Assembly (NCBI RefSeq): GCF_003259185.1
Contig: NZ_QGMP01000001.1
Span: 1,488,001 to 1,552,000 of the forward strand
Length of the DNA: 64,000 nucleotides
DNA from: Isoalcanivorax indicus
Lineage (GTDB): Bacteria; Pseudomonadota; Gammaproteobacteria; Pseudomonadales; Alcanivoracaceae
Direction of reading: 5' to 3'
The notes under the pieces were generated by a model. The model worked only from the letters and a program-made list of their open reading frames with translations, was not told where the DNA came from and did not search any database. Positions 1-8,972 of the stretch are shown piece after piece (position 1 is the stretch's first letter; each line of letters opens with the position of its first letter). The translations under genes were made by a program, and so were the position numbers.

Positions 1-391
1 GGCGGCCCAGCATATGAGTGACGCCGAGATCGCCAGCCTGGTGGCCCTGCTGGGGCAGCACGAGCAGCAGCAGGACCTGCGCGAGGACGTCGCCTATTTC
101 CAGCGCGAGGGTGATCTGGATTTCCACTACCGGATTATCCAGGGCAGCCACAACCACACCCTGATCGACATGCTGATCGGCGGCATCTATCACACGGTGC
201 GTATGTACCGGTATCAGTTTTCCACCGTCAGCAACCGGCCGCAGAAGGCCTTGCAGGAACACCGCCGTATTGCCGAGGCCCTGGAGGCCCGGGACGGCGA
301 AATGGCCGAGATCCTCATGCGTCGGCATATCAGTCGCGCGCGCGAGAACATCGAGGCCAGCAACTCTCAGACCCTGGAGCAGTCCCAATGA
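1..391 (+). CDS. GntR-family regulator, C-terminal FCD part (5' end outside window)
   Basis: An open frame enters from the left edge (codons from base 2) and runs to the TGA at 389-391, so the N-terminal winged helix is outside the window. What remains is an all-helical FCD-type effector-binding domain with the usual polar ligand positions ([12 protein letters not shown] early, then [12 protein letters not shown] and the terminal RRHI helix). Its stop overlaps the prpB start (ATGA), so it is co-transcribed with the methylcitrate genes. GntR/FCD proteins directly upstream of prpB commonly act as the local propionate or 2-methylcitrate sensing repressor (PrpR-like). That role is inferred from position; the DNA-binding half cannot be inspected. 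Confidence 0.85.
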   Translation, partial: AAQHMSDAEIASLVALLGQHEQQQDLREDVAYFQREGDLDFHYRIIQGSHNHTLIDMLIGGIYHTVRMYRYQFSTVSNRPQKALQEHRRIAEALEARDGEMAEILMRRHISRARENIEASNSQTLEQSQ

Positions 392-1278
392 GCAAACCCG
401 TCAGTGCCGGTGCCCGCTTTCGCAAGGCCCTTGCCGAAGAAAAACCGCTACAGATCATGGGCACCATCAACGCGTACGCGGCGATGATGGCTGAGCAGAC
501 TGGCTATCGTGCCATTTACCTCTCCGGCGGTGGTGTGGCCAATGCCAGCTACGGGCTGCCTGATCTGGGCATGACCAGCATGAATGATGTGCTGGAAGAT
601 GTGCGCCGTATCTCCAGCGCTGTGGAAACGCCGTTGCTGGTGGATATCGATACCGGCTGGGGTGGCGCCTTCAATATTTCCCGTACGGTCAAGGAAATGA
701 TCAAGGCTGGCGCCGGCGCTGTGCACCTGGAAGACCAGGTGGCACAGAAGCGCTGCGGCCATCGCCCGAACAAGGAAATCGTCTCGCAGAGCGAAATGGT
801 GGACCGGGTCAAGGCCGCTGTGGACGGCAAGACGGACGATGACTTCTTCATCATCGCGCGTACCGACGCCTTCCAGAAAGACGGTCTGGAAGCGGCTATC
901 GAGCGCTCCCGCGCCTGCATCGAAGCCGGTGCCGATGGCATCTTCGCCGAGGCCGTGCACACCCTGGAGGATTACAAGGCCTTCAAGGAAGGGTTGGGCG
1001 GAGCACCGCTGCTGGCCAATATCACCGAATTCGGCGCCACGCCGCTGTTTACCCGCGACGAACTGGCTGAGGCCGGTGCCGACATGATCCTGTACCCGCT
1101 GAGCGCGTTCCGTGCCATGAATGCGGCGGCACTGAGGGTATATCAGAGCATCCGCGAGCAGGGTCACCAGAAAGACGTGGTGGACATCATGCAGACGCGC
1201 ATGGAACTGTATGATTTCCTCAACTACCACGATTACGAGCAGAAGCTCGACGCGCTGTTTGCCCAGGGCAAAGGCTGA
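388..1278 (+). CDS. prpB: 2-methylisocitrate lyase
   Basis: This enzyme cleaves 2-methylisocitrate to pyruvate and succinate in the last step of the cytosolic methylcitrate cycle. The 296-residue length matches the isocitrate lyase/PEP mutase superfamily members called PrpB. The active-site loop KRCGHRPNK carries the catalytic Cys123, and the metal-binding DIDTGWGG and HLEDQ segments precede it; the early [13 protein letters not shown] segment is typical. The start ATG overlaps the regulator stop by four bases (translational coupling). prpC follows after 50 nt. The family and pathway are secure. Confidence 0.97.
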   Translation: MSKPVSAGARFRKALAEEKPLQIMGTINAYAAMMAEQTGYRAIYLSGGGVANASYGLPDLGMTSMNDVLEDVRRISSAVETPLLVDIDTGWGGAFNISRTVKEMIKAGAGAVHLEDQVAQKRCGHRPNKEIVSQSEMVDRVKAAVDGKTDDDFFIIARTDAFQKDGLEAAIERSRACIEAGADGIFAEAVHTLEDYKAFKEGLGGAPLLANITEFGATPLFTRDELAEAGADMILYPLSAFRAMNAAALRVYQSIREQGHQKDVVDIMQTRMELYDFLNYHDYEQKLDALFAQGKG

Positions 1279-1328
1279 TTGACTAACCACCGGATTCAAG
1301 CCGGACGAATTCAAGCAGGAGAAGTAAC

Positions 1329-2456
1329 ATGGCAGAAGGCAAGAAACTCAGCGGCGCTGGCCTGCGTGGCCAGGTAGCAGGCAAGACGGCACTCTCTACC
1401 GTGGGCAAGACCGGTTCAGGGCTGACCTACCGTGGCTACGACGTTCAGGATCTGGCAGAAAACTGCCAGTTCGAGGAAGTGGCCTACCTGATCCTCAAGG
1501 GTAACCTGCCGAACCAGGCCGAGCTGGATGCCTACAAGGCCACGCTCAAGAGCCTGCGCGGTCTGCCCCAGGCGCTGAAAGAAGTGCTGGAACGGATTCC
1601 GAAGGATGCGCACCCGATGGACGTAATGCGCACCGGCTGCTCGATGCTGGGCAACCTGGAAACCGAAACCGACTTCAGTCAGCAGGGCGATGCGGCCGAC
1701 CGGCTGCTGGCTGCCTTCCCGTCGATCATTTGCTACTGGTACCGCTACAGTCATGACGGCGTGAAAGTGGACGTGGAAACCGATGACGATTCCATCGGCG
1801 CCCACTTCCTGCATATGCTGCGCGGCGAGAAACCGAATGCCCTGCACGAGCAGGTCATGAACGTGTCCCTGATCCTGTATGCAGAGCATGAGTTCAACGC
1901 GTCCACGTTTACTGCTCGCGTTTGTGCGTCCACGCTGTCCGACATTCACAGCTGCATTACCGGCGCCATTGGCTCGCTGCGCGGCCCCCTGCATGGCGGT
2001 GCTAACGAAGCGGCCATGGACATGATCGAGAAGTTCAGGGATACGGACCATGCCGAGCAGGAAATGATGGGCATGCTGGAGCGCAAGGAAAAGATCATGG
2101 GCTTCGGCCACGCGATCTACAGCACCTCCGATCCGCGTAACGGCATTATCAAGCAGTGGTCTGAAAAGCTGGCGAAAGATGTGGGCGATACCGTGCTGTA
2201 TCCCGTATCCGTCCGTTGCGAAGAAGTGATGTGGCGTGAGAAGAAGCTGTTCTGCAATGCCGACTTCTTCCATGCGTCGGCTTATCACTTCATGGGTATC
2301 CCGACCAAGCTGTTCACGCCGATTTTCGTGATGAGTCGTCTGACTGGCTGGGCCGCCCACGTGTTCGAGCAGCGTGCGGACAACCGCATCATTCGCCCGA
2401 GCGCTGAGTATGTCGGTGAAGAGCCGCGCAAGGTGGCGCCCATCGCCGAGCGCTGA
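1329..2456 (+). CDS. prpC: 2-methylcitrate synthase
   Basis: It condenses propionyl-CoA with oxaloacetate to 2-methylcitrate, the entry step of the cycle. At 375 residues it has the length of the short gram-negative PrpC/CitZ-type citrate synthases. Catalytic landmarks are visible: the GPLHGGANEA histidine segment and the GFGHAIYSTSDPR segment, and RLTGWAAH near the C-terminus. A good Shine-Dalgarno (AGGAGAAG) precedes the ATG. Operon context (prpB upstream, acnD downstream) favours methylcitrate synthase over housekeeping citrate synthase. A GC-rich hairpin follows the stop codon. Confidence 0.96.
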   Translation: MAEGKKLSGAGLRGQVAGKTALSTVGKTGSGLTYRGYDVQDLAENCQFEEVAYLILKGNLPNQAELDAYKATLKSLRGLPQALKEVLERIPKDAHPMDVMRTGCSMLGNLETETDFSQQGDAADRLLAAFPSIICYWYRYSHDGVKVDVETDDDSIGAHFLHMLRGEKPNALHEQVMNVSLILYAEHEFNASTFTARVCASTLSDIHSCITGAIGSLRGPLHGGANEAAMDMIEKFRDTDHAEQEMMGMLERKEKIMGFGHAIYSTSDPRNGIIKQWSEKLAKDVGDTVLYPVSVRCEEVMWREKKLFCNADFFHASAYHFMGIPTKLFTPIFVMSRLTGWAAHVFEQRADNRIIRPSAEYVGEEPRKVAPIAER

Positions 2457-2468
2457 GGCCGGCAAAGT

Positions 2469-2492
2469 CCCCGCCCCGAACACGGGGCGGGG
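2469..2492 (+). promoter_or_regulatory. Perfect GC-rich hairpin between prpC and acnD
   Basis: Arms 2469-2478 and 2483-2492 form a perfect 10-bp stem (CCCCGCCCCG with CGGGGCGGGG) around a four-base AACA loop. No T tract follows, so it is not a classical intrinsic terminator. It could act as an attenuator, a processing site or a 3'-end stabiliser that sets prpBC above acnD-prpF. The structure is seen in the sequence; the function is inferred. Confidence 0.6.
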
Positions 2493-2538
2493 AGTGTTCC
2501 AAAGACCGCCCATTCATTCTTTCCGTATGAGCCAGGCC

Positions 2539-5130
2539 ATGAATACTGACTACCGCAAGACACTTCCCGGCACCAACCTGGATTACTTCGACACCCGCGA
2601 AGCGGTCGATGCGATCCAGCCTGGCGCCTACGACACGCTCCCGTTTACCTCGCGCGTTCTGGCCGAGCAGCTGGTGCGCCGCTGCGACCCCGGGATGCTG
2701 ACCGACGCGCTGAAGCAGCTGATCGAGCGCAAGCGTGATCTGGATTTCCCCTGGTACCCTGCGCGCGTGGTGTGCCACGACATTCTGGGCCAGACCGCGC
2801 TGGTTGATCTGGCTGGCCTGCGTGAGGCGATTGCTGAGGAAGGCGGTGATCCGGCCCAGGTCAATCCGGTGGTGCCGGTGCAGCTGATTGTTGATCACTC
2901 GCTGGCCGTTGAGCACCCGGGCTTTGAAGAGAACGCGTTCCAGAAAAACCGCGATGTGGAAGACCGTCGCAACGCCGATCGCTTCCATTTTATCGACTGG
3001 TGCAAGACCGCCTTCGACAACGTGGATGTGATTCCTCCGGGCAACGGGATCATGCACCAGATCAACCTGGAGAAGATGTCGCCGGTGGTCCAGGTGCGTG
3101 ACGGTGTGGCCTTCCCGGATACCTGTGTCGGCACCGACAGCCACACCCCGATGGTCGACGCCCTGGGCGTAATTTCTGTCGGCGTGGGTGGCCTGGAAGC
3201 CGAGAACGTGATGCTGGGCAATCCGTCCATGATGCGGCTGCCGGACATTGTCGGCGTGGAACTGACCGGCAAGTTACAGCCGGGTATTACCAGTACGGAC
3301 CTGGTGCTGGCCATGACCGAATTCCTGCGCCGCGAGCGCGTGGTGGGCGCGTATCTGGAATTTTACGGTGAAGGTGCAGATGCCCTGACCGTGGGCGACC
3401 GCGCCACGATCGCCAACATGACACCGGAATATGGCGCCACGGCGGCCATGTTCTACATCGATGGCCAGACCATTGACTACCTGAAGCTGACCGGCCGTGA
3501 AGACGAGCAGGTGGCGCTGGTGGAGCAATATGCGAAACAGACCGGCCTGTGGGCCGACACGCTCAAGAATGCCGAGTATGAGCGCGTACTGAAATTCGAT
3601 CTGTCCACGGTGGGCCGTAACCTGGCCGGGCCGTCCAATCCGCATGCGCTGTTGCCGGTGTCGGAACTGCAGAGTCGTGGCATCGCCAAAGCATGGGAAC
3701 AGCAGGACGGCCTGATGCCGGATGGCGCAGTGATTATCGCCGCTATCACCAGCTGCACCAACACCAGCAACCCTCGCAATATGATTGCCGCTGGCCTGAT
3801 CGCGCGTAACGCGAACAAGCTGGGGCTGGCCCGCAAGCCGTGGGTGAAATCTTCGCTGGCGCCGGGTTCCAAGACAGTGAAAATGTACCTGGAAGAAGCC
3901 GATCTGCTGGGCGAGTTGCAAACGCTGGGCTTTGATGTGGTGGCCTTTGCCTGCACCACCTGTAACGGGATGAGCGGTGCCCTCGACCCGGTGATCCAGA
4001 AAGAAGTGGTGGAACGGGATCTGTACGCCACGGCGGTGCTGTCCGGCAACCGCAACTTCGACGGCCGTATTCATCCTTACGCCAAGCAGGCGTTTCTGGC
4101 GTCGCCGCCGCTGGTGGTGGCCTACGCCATTGCCGGTACCATCCGCTTTGATATCGAGAAGGATGTACTGGGCTACGACCAGGACGGCAAGCCGGTCACG
4201 CTGAAAGACATCTGGCCAAGCGATGAAGAGATTGATGCCATCGTCAAGACGGCGGTGAAGCCGGAGCAGTTCCGCCAGACCTACATTCCGATGTTCGAAA
4301 AGAAAGGCGGCGAAGAGCGTGCCATCAGTCCGCTGTATGCGTGGCGCCCGATGTCCACCTATATCCGTCGGCCGCCCTACTGGGAAGGCAATATGGCCAG
4401 CCAGCGTGCCCTGAAAGGCATGCGTCCGTTGGCGGTGCTGCCGGACAACATCACCACCGATCACCTGTCGCCGTCCAACGCCATCCTGCTGGACAGCGCC
4501 GCCGGTGAATACCTGGACAAGATGGGCTTGCCGGAAGAGGACTTCAACTCCTACGCCACCCACCGGGGCGATCACCTGACGGCGCAGCGTGCCACGCTGG
4601 CGAACCCGAAGCTGTTTAACGAAATGGTTCGGGACGAGAACGGCAAGGTAGTGCAAGGCTCGCTGGCGCGTGTCGAGCCGGAAGGCAAGGTGATGCGCAT
4701 GTGGGAGGCCATCGAAACGTACATGGCACGCAAGCAGCCGCTGATTATCATTGCTGGCGCCGACTATGGTCAGGGTTCCTCCCGCGACTGGGCGGCCAAG
4801 GGTGTGGCACTGGCGGGTGTGGAAGCGATTGTGGCCGAGGGCTTCGAGCGCATTCACCGCACCAACCTGATCGGTATGGGCGTGATGCCGTTGCAGTTTG
4901 AAGAGGGCACCACCCGCAAGACGTTGGGTATCGATGGTACTGAAACCTTTGATGTGGAAGGTACCCCGGCGCCACGCGCCACCCTGACGCTGGTCATGCA
5001 TCGTCAGAACGGCGATGTCGAGCGTGTGCCCGTGATCTGCCGGCTGGATACTGCAGAAGAGGTATCGGTGTACCAGTCCGGTGGCATCCTGCAGAAGTTT
5101 GCCAAGGAATTCATGGCGGAGGCGAGCTGA
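2539..5130 (+). CDS. acnD: Fe/S-dependent 2-methylcitrate dehydratase AcnD
   Basis: This aconitase-like enzyme dehydrates 2-methylcitrate to trans-2-methylaconitate and works with PrpF in place of PrpD. About 863 residues, the length of AcnD. The [4Fe-4S] cysteines are in ITSCTNTSN and in the FACTTCNGMSG pair; the swivel domain shows GADYGQGSSRDWAAKG. I chose the ATG at 2539 (MNTDYRKTLPGT) because family members begin this way; an in-frame ATG at 2527 would add four residues and neither has a strong Shine-Dalgarno. A longer frame reaching back into prpC is rejected as coding. prpF starts two bases after the stop. Confidence 0.95.
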   Translation: MNTDYRKTLPGTNLDYFDTREAVDAIQPGAYDTLPFTSRVLAEQLVRRCDPGMLTDALKQLIERKRDLDFPWYPARVVCHDILGQTALVDLAGLREAIAEEGGDPAQVNPVVPVQLIVDHSLAVEHPGFEENAFQKNRDVEDRRNADRFHFIDWCKTAFDNVDVIPPGNGIMHQINLEKMSPVVQVRDGVAFPDTCVGTDSHTPMVDALGVISVGVGGLEAENVMLGNPSMMRLPDIVGVELTGKLQPGITSTDLVLAMTEFLRRERVVGAYLEFYGEGADALTVGDRATIANMTPEYGATAAMFYIDGQTIDYLKLTGREDEQVALVEQYAKQTGLWADTLKNAEYERVLKFDLSTVGRNLAGPSNPHALLPVSELQSRGIAKAWEQQDGLMPDGAVIIAAITSCTNTSNPRNMIAAGLIARNANKLGLARKPWVKSSLAPGSKTVKMYLEEADLLGELQTLGFDVVAFACTTCNGMSGALDPVIQKEVVERDLYATAVLSGNRNFDGRIHPYAKQAFLASPPLVVAYAIAGTIRFDIEKDVLGYDQDGKPVTLKDIWPSDEEIDAIVKTAVKPEQFRQTYIPMFEKKGGEERAISPLYAWRPMSTYIRRPPYWEGNMASQRALKGMRPLAVLPDNITTDHLSPSNAILLDSAAGEYLDKMGLPEEDFNSYATHRGDHLTAQRATLANPKLFNEMVRDENGKVVQGSLARVEPEGKVMRMWEAIETYMARKQPLIIIAGADYGQGSSRDWAAKGVALAGVEAIVAEGFERIHRTNLIGMGVMPLQFEEGTTRKTLGIDGTETFDVEGTPAPRATLTLVMHRQNGDVERVPVICRLDTAEEVSVYQSGGILQKFAKEFMAEAS

Positions 5131-5132
5131 CC

Positions 5133-6311
5133 ATGACGCATCAGCCACAGATCAGGATTCCCGCCACCTATATGCGCGGCGGCACCAGCAAGGGCGTGTT
5201 TTTCAATCTGACCGACCTGCCGCAGGCCGCGCAGGTGCCCGGTGCTGCACGCGACGCGCTACTGCTGCGCGTGATCGGCAGCCCGGACCCCTATGGCAAG
5301 CACACCGACGGTATGGGCGGTGCCACCTCCAGCACCAGCAAGACGGTGATCCTGTCGCGCAGCGAGCGGCCGGAGCATGACGTCGATTACCTGTTCGGTC
5401 AGGTGTCCATCGACAAGCCCTTTATCGACTGGAGCGGCAACTGCGGCAACCTGACGGCGGCGGTCGGGGCGTTTGCGATTAGCAATGGTCTGGTGGCGGC
5501 GGACCGTATCCCGCAGAACGGCGTTTGTGTGGTGCGCATCTGGCAGGCGAATATCGAGAAAACGATCATCGCCCATGTGCCGATCACCGATGGTGCGGTG
5601 CAGGAAACCGGCGATTTCGAGCTGGATGGGGTGACCTTTCCGGCGGCGGAAGTGCAGATCGAGTTTATGGACCCGGCAGATGGGGAGGGCGCCATGTTCC
5701 CCACCGGCAACCTGGTCGATGATCTGGAGGTGCCCGGCATCGGCACCCTGAAAGCGACGCTGATCAATGCCGGTATTCCCACGGTCTTCGTCAACGCGGA
5801 GGATATCGGCTATCAGGGCACCGAGCTGCAGGGCGATATCAATGAAGATCGCAAGGCGCTGGTCATGTTCGAGACGATCCGTGCCCACGGCGCCTTGCGC
5901 ATGGGGCTGATTCAGGACCTGCAGGACGCCGAGTCACGCCAGCACACGCCGAAGGTGGCGTTTGTGGCCGGGCCCAAGGCCTACACGGCGTCAAGCGGCA
6001 AGGCCGTTGAGGCGGGCGATATCGACCTGCTGGTACGCGCGCTGTCCATGGGCAAGCTGCATCACGCGATGATGGGCACGGCGGCCGTGGCCATCGGTAC
6101 CGCCGCCGCCATTCCGGGCACGCTGGTCAACCTGGCGGCGGGCGGCGGCGCGCGTACGGCGGTGCGTTTCGGGCACCCGTCGGGCACCTTGCGCGTCGGC
6201 GCCGAAGCACGCCAGGACGGGACCGATTGGGTGGTCACCAAGGCGATCATGAGCCGTAGCGCGCGGGTGTTGATGGAAGGGGCCGTGCGCGTGCCCGGTG
6301 ACGTGGCGTAA
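5133..6311 (+). CDS. prpF: 2-methylaconitate cis-trans isomerase
   Basis: PrpF isomerises the trans-2-methylaconitate made by AcnD to the cis form, which the housekeeping aconitase AcnB then hydrates. At 392 residues it has PrpF length, with the family N-terminus (RGGTSKGVFF) and two proline-racemase-like halves: GMGGATSSTSK in the first, and the segment around SMGKLHHAMMGT with a glycine-rich AAGGGARTAVRFGHPSG in the second. It starts two bases after acnD, so the pair is translationally coupled. A strong hairpin ends the operon. Confidence 0.96.
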   Translation: MTHQPQIRIPATYMRGGTSKGVFFNLTDLPQAAQVPGAARDALLLRVIGSPDPYGKHTDGMGGATSSTSKTVILSRSERPEHDVDYLFGQVSIDKPFIDWSGNCGNLTAAVGAFAISNGLVAADRIPQNGVCVVRIWQANIEKTIIAHVPITDGAVQETGDFELDGVTFPAAEVQIEFMDPADGEGAMFPTGNLVDDLEVPGIGTLKATLINAGIPTVFVNAEDIGYQGTELQGDINEDRKALVMFETIRAHGALRMGLIQDLQDAESRQHTPKVAFVAGPKAYTASSGKAVEAGDIDLLVRALSMGKLHHAMMGTAAVAIGTAAAIPGTLVNLAAGGGARTAVRFGHPSGTLRVGAEARQDGTDWVVTKAIMSRSARVLMEGAVRVPGDVA

Positions 6312-6322
6312 TCGTCTGGATC

Positions 6323-6350
6323 GCCGGGCTTCGCTGGCGCGAAGCCCGGC
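6323..6350 (+). terminator. Hairpin terminating the prp operon
   Basis: Arms 6323-6333 (GCCGGGCTTCG) and 6340-6350 (CGAAGCCCGGC) form a perfect 11-bp stem with a six-base loop, twelve bases after the prpF stop. No uninterrupted T run follows, so release may be inefficient or factor-assisted, but position and stability suit the end of the operon. Confidence 0.6.
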
Positions 6351-6511
6351 ACGTCAGGTTAAGCTTGCCTTTCCATTTTTACCATTTCTGTAATCTATTT
6401 CCTGCAAAAACTGACCGAAATGTATGACAGCATTTTGTGCTACCGGTCACACCAGTCATTCTCTCGTTTATTCATCCTCTGGGCTCCACGAATAACGAGG
6501 GAGCGAAAATA

Positions 6512-6826
6512 ATGGCAGAGGATGCCGTCAATTATTACGTGTATGTTGCCACCAACCGATTCCATTCCCGACTTTATACCAGCACCACGCGTGATCTGCG
6601 CAGACGCATGAATGATCATCGCCGGGTTTCCGAACAGTCGTTTGGTGGCCCGGAGGGGTGCAGGAAGCTGGTTTACTACCATGGCACCCAATATATGCAT
6701 CAGGCGCTTTTCATGGAGCGCAAGCTGCGTACGACACCGCGCCAGGCGCTGATTCGCATCATCAACGAAGAGAATCCGGATTGGCGTGATCTGAGCAGTG
6801 AAGTGCCTGTGCGGCAGCGTGAATAG
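6512..6826 (+). CDS. Small GIY-YIG-type nuclease-like protein (UPF0213-like)
   Basis: A 104-residue protein with the compact single-domain GIY-YIG layout. It has YYVYVATN near residue 9, LYTSTTRDLRRRMNDH at 21-36 (arginines on the first helix), LFMERKLR with the metal-binding candidate Glu69, and the terminal ENPDWRDL that closes this family. The second signature half is YTS instead of YIG, which may affect activity. The start at 6512 is chosen for its GAGGGAG Shine-Dalgarno; a GTG at 6437 would add 25 unlikely residues. It stands alone between two operons. Family members are often called putative endonucleases with no known role. Confidence 0.8.
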   Translation: MAEDAVNYYVYVATNRFHSRLYTSTTRDLRRRMNDHRRVSEQSFGGPEGCRKLVYYHGTQYMHQALFMERKLRTTPRQALIRIINEENPDWRDLSSEVPVRQRE

Positions 6827-6870
6827 CAAATATCGCTGGTACTTTTTTCTTTTCTTGTTTTTGTCGGCAA

Positions 6871-6909
6871 GGCCGCTGGCAGATATTCGCATGGCGGCTG
6901 CCAGCGGCC
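6871..6909. repeat. Perfect 12-bp inverted repeat before the secreted-protein array
   Basis: GGCCGCTGGCAG at 6871-6882 is mirrored perfectly by CTGCCAGCGGCC at 6898-6909, with a 15-base loop. It lies after the GIY-YIG gene and a pyrimidine-rich run (6841-6862) that sits on the 5' side of the stem, so it is not a canonical plus-strand terminator. A second small palindrome, TTATTA-N6-TAATAA at 6930-6947, lies 14 bases before the next start codon and could be an operator. Roles are inferred. Confidence 0.5.
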
Positions 6910-6960
6910 ACCGATAGTCTGCATCGTACTTATTACAAGAATAATAAAACGGTGCACGAC

Positions 6961-8313
6961 ATGGTCAGGCCGCCCATTATCATGCTTTGCCTTGCTGTAT
7001 GCGGGATGCCGGCATTTGCCAGCATGGTGCCGCTGGAAGAGTCCGAGCTTTCCGAGGTGTCTGGCACCGGACTGGCCCTCGGTTTCGAGGACTTGCGCGT
7101 GGTGATGTCGCCCACGGGCTATATCGAGGCCACCGGCGCGAACGTAGCGCCCAATCTGCCCTACAAGCGCGCAGATGCTCGCTGGTATGGTCTCAGCCTC
7201 ACGGCGGCCTCCGGGAGCGGGGACGGTTTCCATTTCGACGGCACGCCCTGCACGGTCAATGATATCAGTTGCCCGGTCTCTTCTCTGGGCTTTCTGGTCC
7301 CCAACGATAACCCGCTGATCCTGCGCGTCTGGGACTACCAGGGCACCAGTAGCAGTGGCCGCCAGTATCTGCGCCGCGACGGCACCGGAACCAATGTGCC
7401 CACGGTACTGGAGTTACTGTTTCCCGACTGGCATCAGCCACTCAAAGCGGCCTTCTGGGGTGAAATTGCGGTAGGGCTGGAGCAGGGTATTGCTGCAGAG
7501 GGTGGGCAGGGTTATCCCGGCACGGGCGCTGCCGCCAGTGGTCATTTCCTGCAAAGTCTGACGGTGCTCGACAACGTATCCCTGGCGGGCACCAATGTGC
7601 GCTGGATGCAGTTTGACCAGCGCACGAATCCTTCCGACGCCTCCGATACCACCTTTGGCTTGACGGCCAATCTGCGTATCACGGGGGATATGCGCTTTAG
7701 CGTCAATCAGGACACCAGCAGCGAGAATCGCCTGGGGATAGTACCGATCTTTACCCATCGGGAAGGCTTGTACTTTACCGATGTGGATACCTTTCTGCCG
7801 CTCGGATCGCTGCATTACCAGGCGTTGATCGGTGATCAGGTGCCGGGCGGGGGAGATTTCATTCTGGAGTTGACCGGCATCCCGAACGTCGAGGCGGTGT
7901 GGCACGACTTCTATGCGCACGCCCCCGGCGTGGCGACCCATCTGGGTTACGAAAGAAACAACCGCCCGGAACGCTATGGCGAAACCCATGGCCACTGGCG
8001 TATTGGCGATCAGGACCCGGCGACCAATACCTGCACTGGGCCCGGCAATTGCCCCGGCCAGAGCGGCATTGTCTTTCGCTCCGCCAGCGAGGCGTCAACG
8101 TTCACCGTGTTTTCCGACCGGCCCAGCGAGAACATTGATGCGTGGGAGGACAATTGTACCGGCGCGGACAGCTGCAACCCACCGCCGCGGGTGGTGAACC
8201 CACATAACAGCGCGGCTTATCACCAGGTCAATATCGGCGATGTGAATGTTGAAGGCATCCTGATGCAGCAGCTACGCATTACGACTTGCTCGACCGTTAA
8301 CGGGGCCTGCTGA
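6961..8313 (+). CDS. Exported array protein A (first module copy)
   Basis: A 450-residue exported protein of unrecognised function. A Sec signal peptide (MVRPPIIMLCLAVCGMPAFA) is followed at once by the motif MVPLEESELSEVSGTGL shared by all eight proteins of this region; I recall this type of N-terminus from DUF6160/FilA-like proteins. The rest is rich in Gly, Thr, Asn and Asp and looks beta-structured, with the landmark EGLYFTDVDTFLPLG repeated in its paralogue at 12435, and cysteine pairs near the C-terminus. A GTG at 6952 is an alternative start. The next gene overlaps its stop by one base. Likely periplasmic or surface located (inference). Confidence 0.75.
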   Translation: MVRPPIIMLCLAVCGMPAFASMVPLEESELSEVSGTGLALGFEDLRVVMSPTGYIEATGANVAPNLPYKRADARWYGLSLTAASGSGDGFHFDGTPCTVNDISCPVSSLGFLVPNDNPLILRVWDYQGTSSSGRQYLRRDGTGTNVPTVLELLFPDWHQPLKAAFWGEIAVGLEQGIAAEGGQGYPGTGAAASGHFLQSLTVLDNVSLAGTNVRWMQFDQRTNPSDASDTTFGLTANLRITGDMRFSVNQDTSSENRLGIVPIFTHREGLYFTDVDTFLPLGSLHYQALIGDQVPGGGDFILELTGIPNVEAVWHDFYAHAPGVATHLGYERNNRPERYGETHGHWRIGDQDPATNTCTGPGNCPGQSGIVFRSASEASTFTVFSDRPSENIDAWEDNCTGADSCNPPPRVVNPHNSAAYHQVNIGDVNVEGILMQQLRITTCSTVNGAC

Positions 8314-8972
8314 TGATACTGCGACGACCTGCCGCCCTGGCCGTTTTTTTTGCCAGCACTTTTTCCGGTATTTCAGCAACACTGGCGATGGAGCCGCTGG
8401 ATGATGCCGCCCTGGCTGCAGTCGCCGGTAAGGATGGTGCTGTGCTCGAGATAAGCCTGCACTGGAACACTGATGAGTATGGCGCACCCCGTACGGAAAT
8501 TCCCGAGGTCGAGCGGCGCTTTGCCCTGCGTTATGACGGCCGGCCGCATGACTGGCTGGTGGCCACTGATTTCTATCTGTATCTCGATATCCCCGCCCTG
8601 AGCATCAATTCCGGCGACGGCCCGACGCTGGCCGAGTATCAGGCGATGGCGGTCTATGATGCACCGGGCAAATCATCGTCGCTGGGCAGTTTCGATCCCT
8701 ATGGTACGCCGCTGGTCGAGCTGGAATTCAACGAGGGATTGTTCCTCGGTATGAATAATGGAATAGCCATTACGCGGGACGTGCTCAGCGGTGGCGACGT
8801 TCTGGAGTACGGCTGGGAACGTAACGATCTGGCCCCGTTTGTGGGCGTGCGCATCGGCGATGCCGCCAATCAGCCTGGTGCGGCGGGCCCGGTTTCGGGC
8901 ACCGGTACCGGGCCGACCCATCTGCGCCTGGATGGCACGGTGCACTTCTTCGGTTACGGAGCTGAATTATGA
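8313..8972 (+). CDS. Exported array protein B (first module copy)
   Basis: A 219-residue protein with a signal peptide (about residues 1-25) and the shared motif MEPLDDAALAAVAGKDG directly after it. No catalytic motif was seen. The body contains short beta-prone segments ending in a Gly/aromatic tail (GTVHFFGYG), similar in position to the RVLMFGF end of its paralogue at 14015. It overlaps A by one base (TGATG) and C by four (ATGA), so A-D form a tightly coupled translation unit. The function is unknown. Confidence 0.72.
   Translation: MILRRPAALAVFFASTFSGISATLAMEPLDDAALAAVAGKDGAVLEISLHWNTDEYGAPRTEIPEVERRFALRYDGRPHDWLVATDFYLYLDIPALSINSGDGPTLAEYQAMAVYDAPGKSSSLGSFDPYGTPLVELEFNEGLFLGMNNGIAITRDVLSGGDVLEYGWERNDLAPFVGVRIGDAANQPGAAGPVSGTGTGPTHLRLDGTVHFFGYGAEL

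Noticed and set aside
3274-5148. Long minus-strand open frame opposite acnD
   Set aside because: Codon-bias shadow in a GC-rich gene; the protein is His/Arg/Gln-rich with no family resemblance, unlike the acnD frame.
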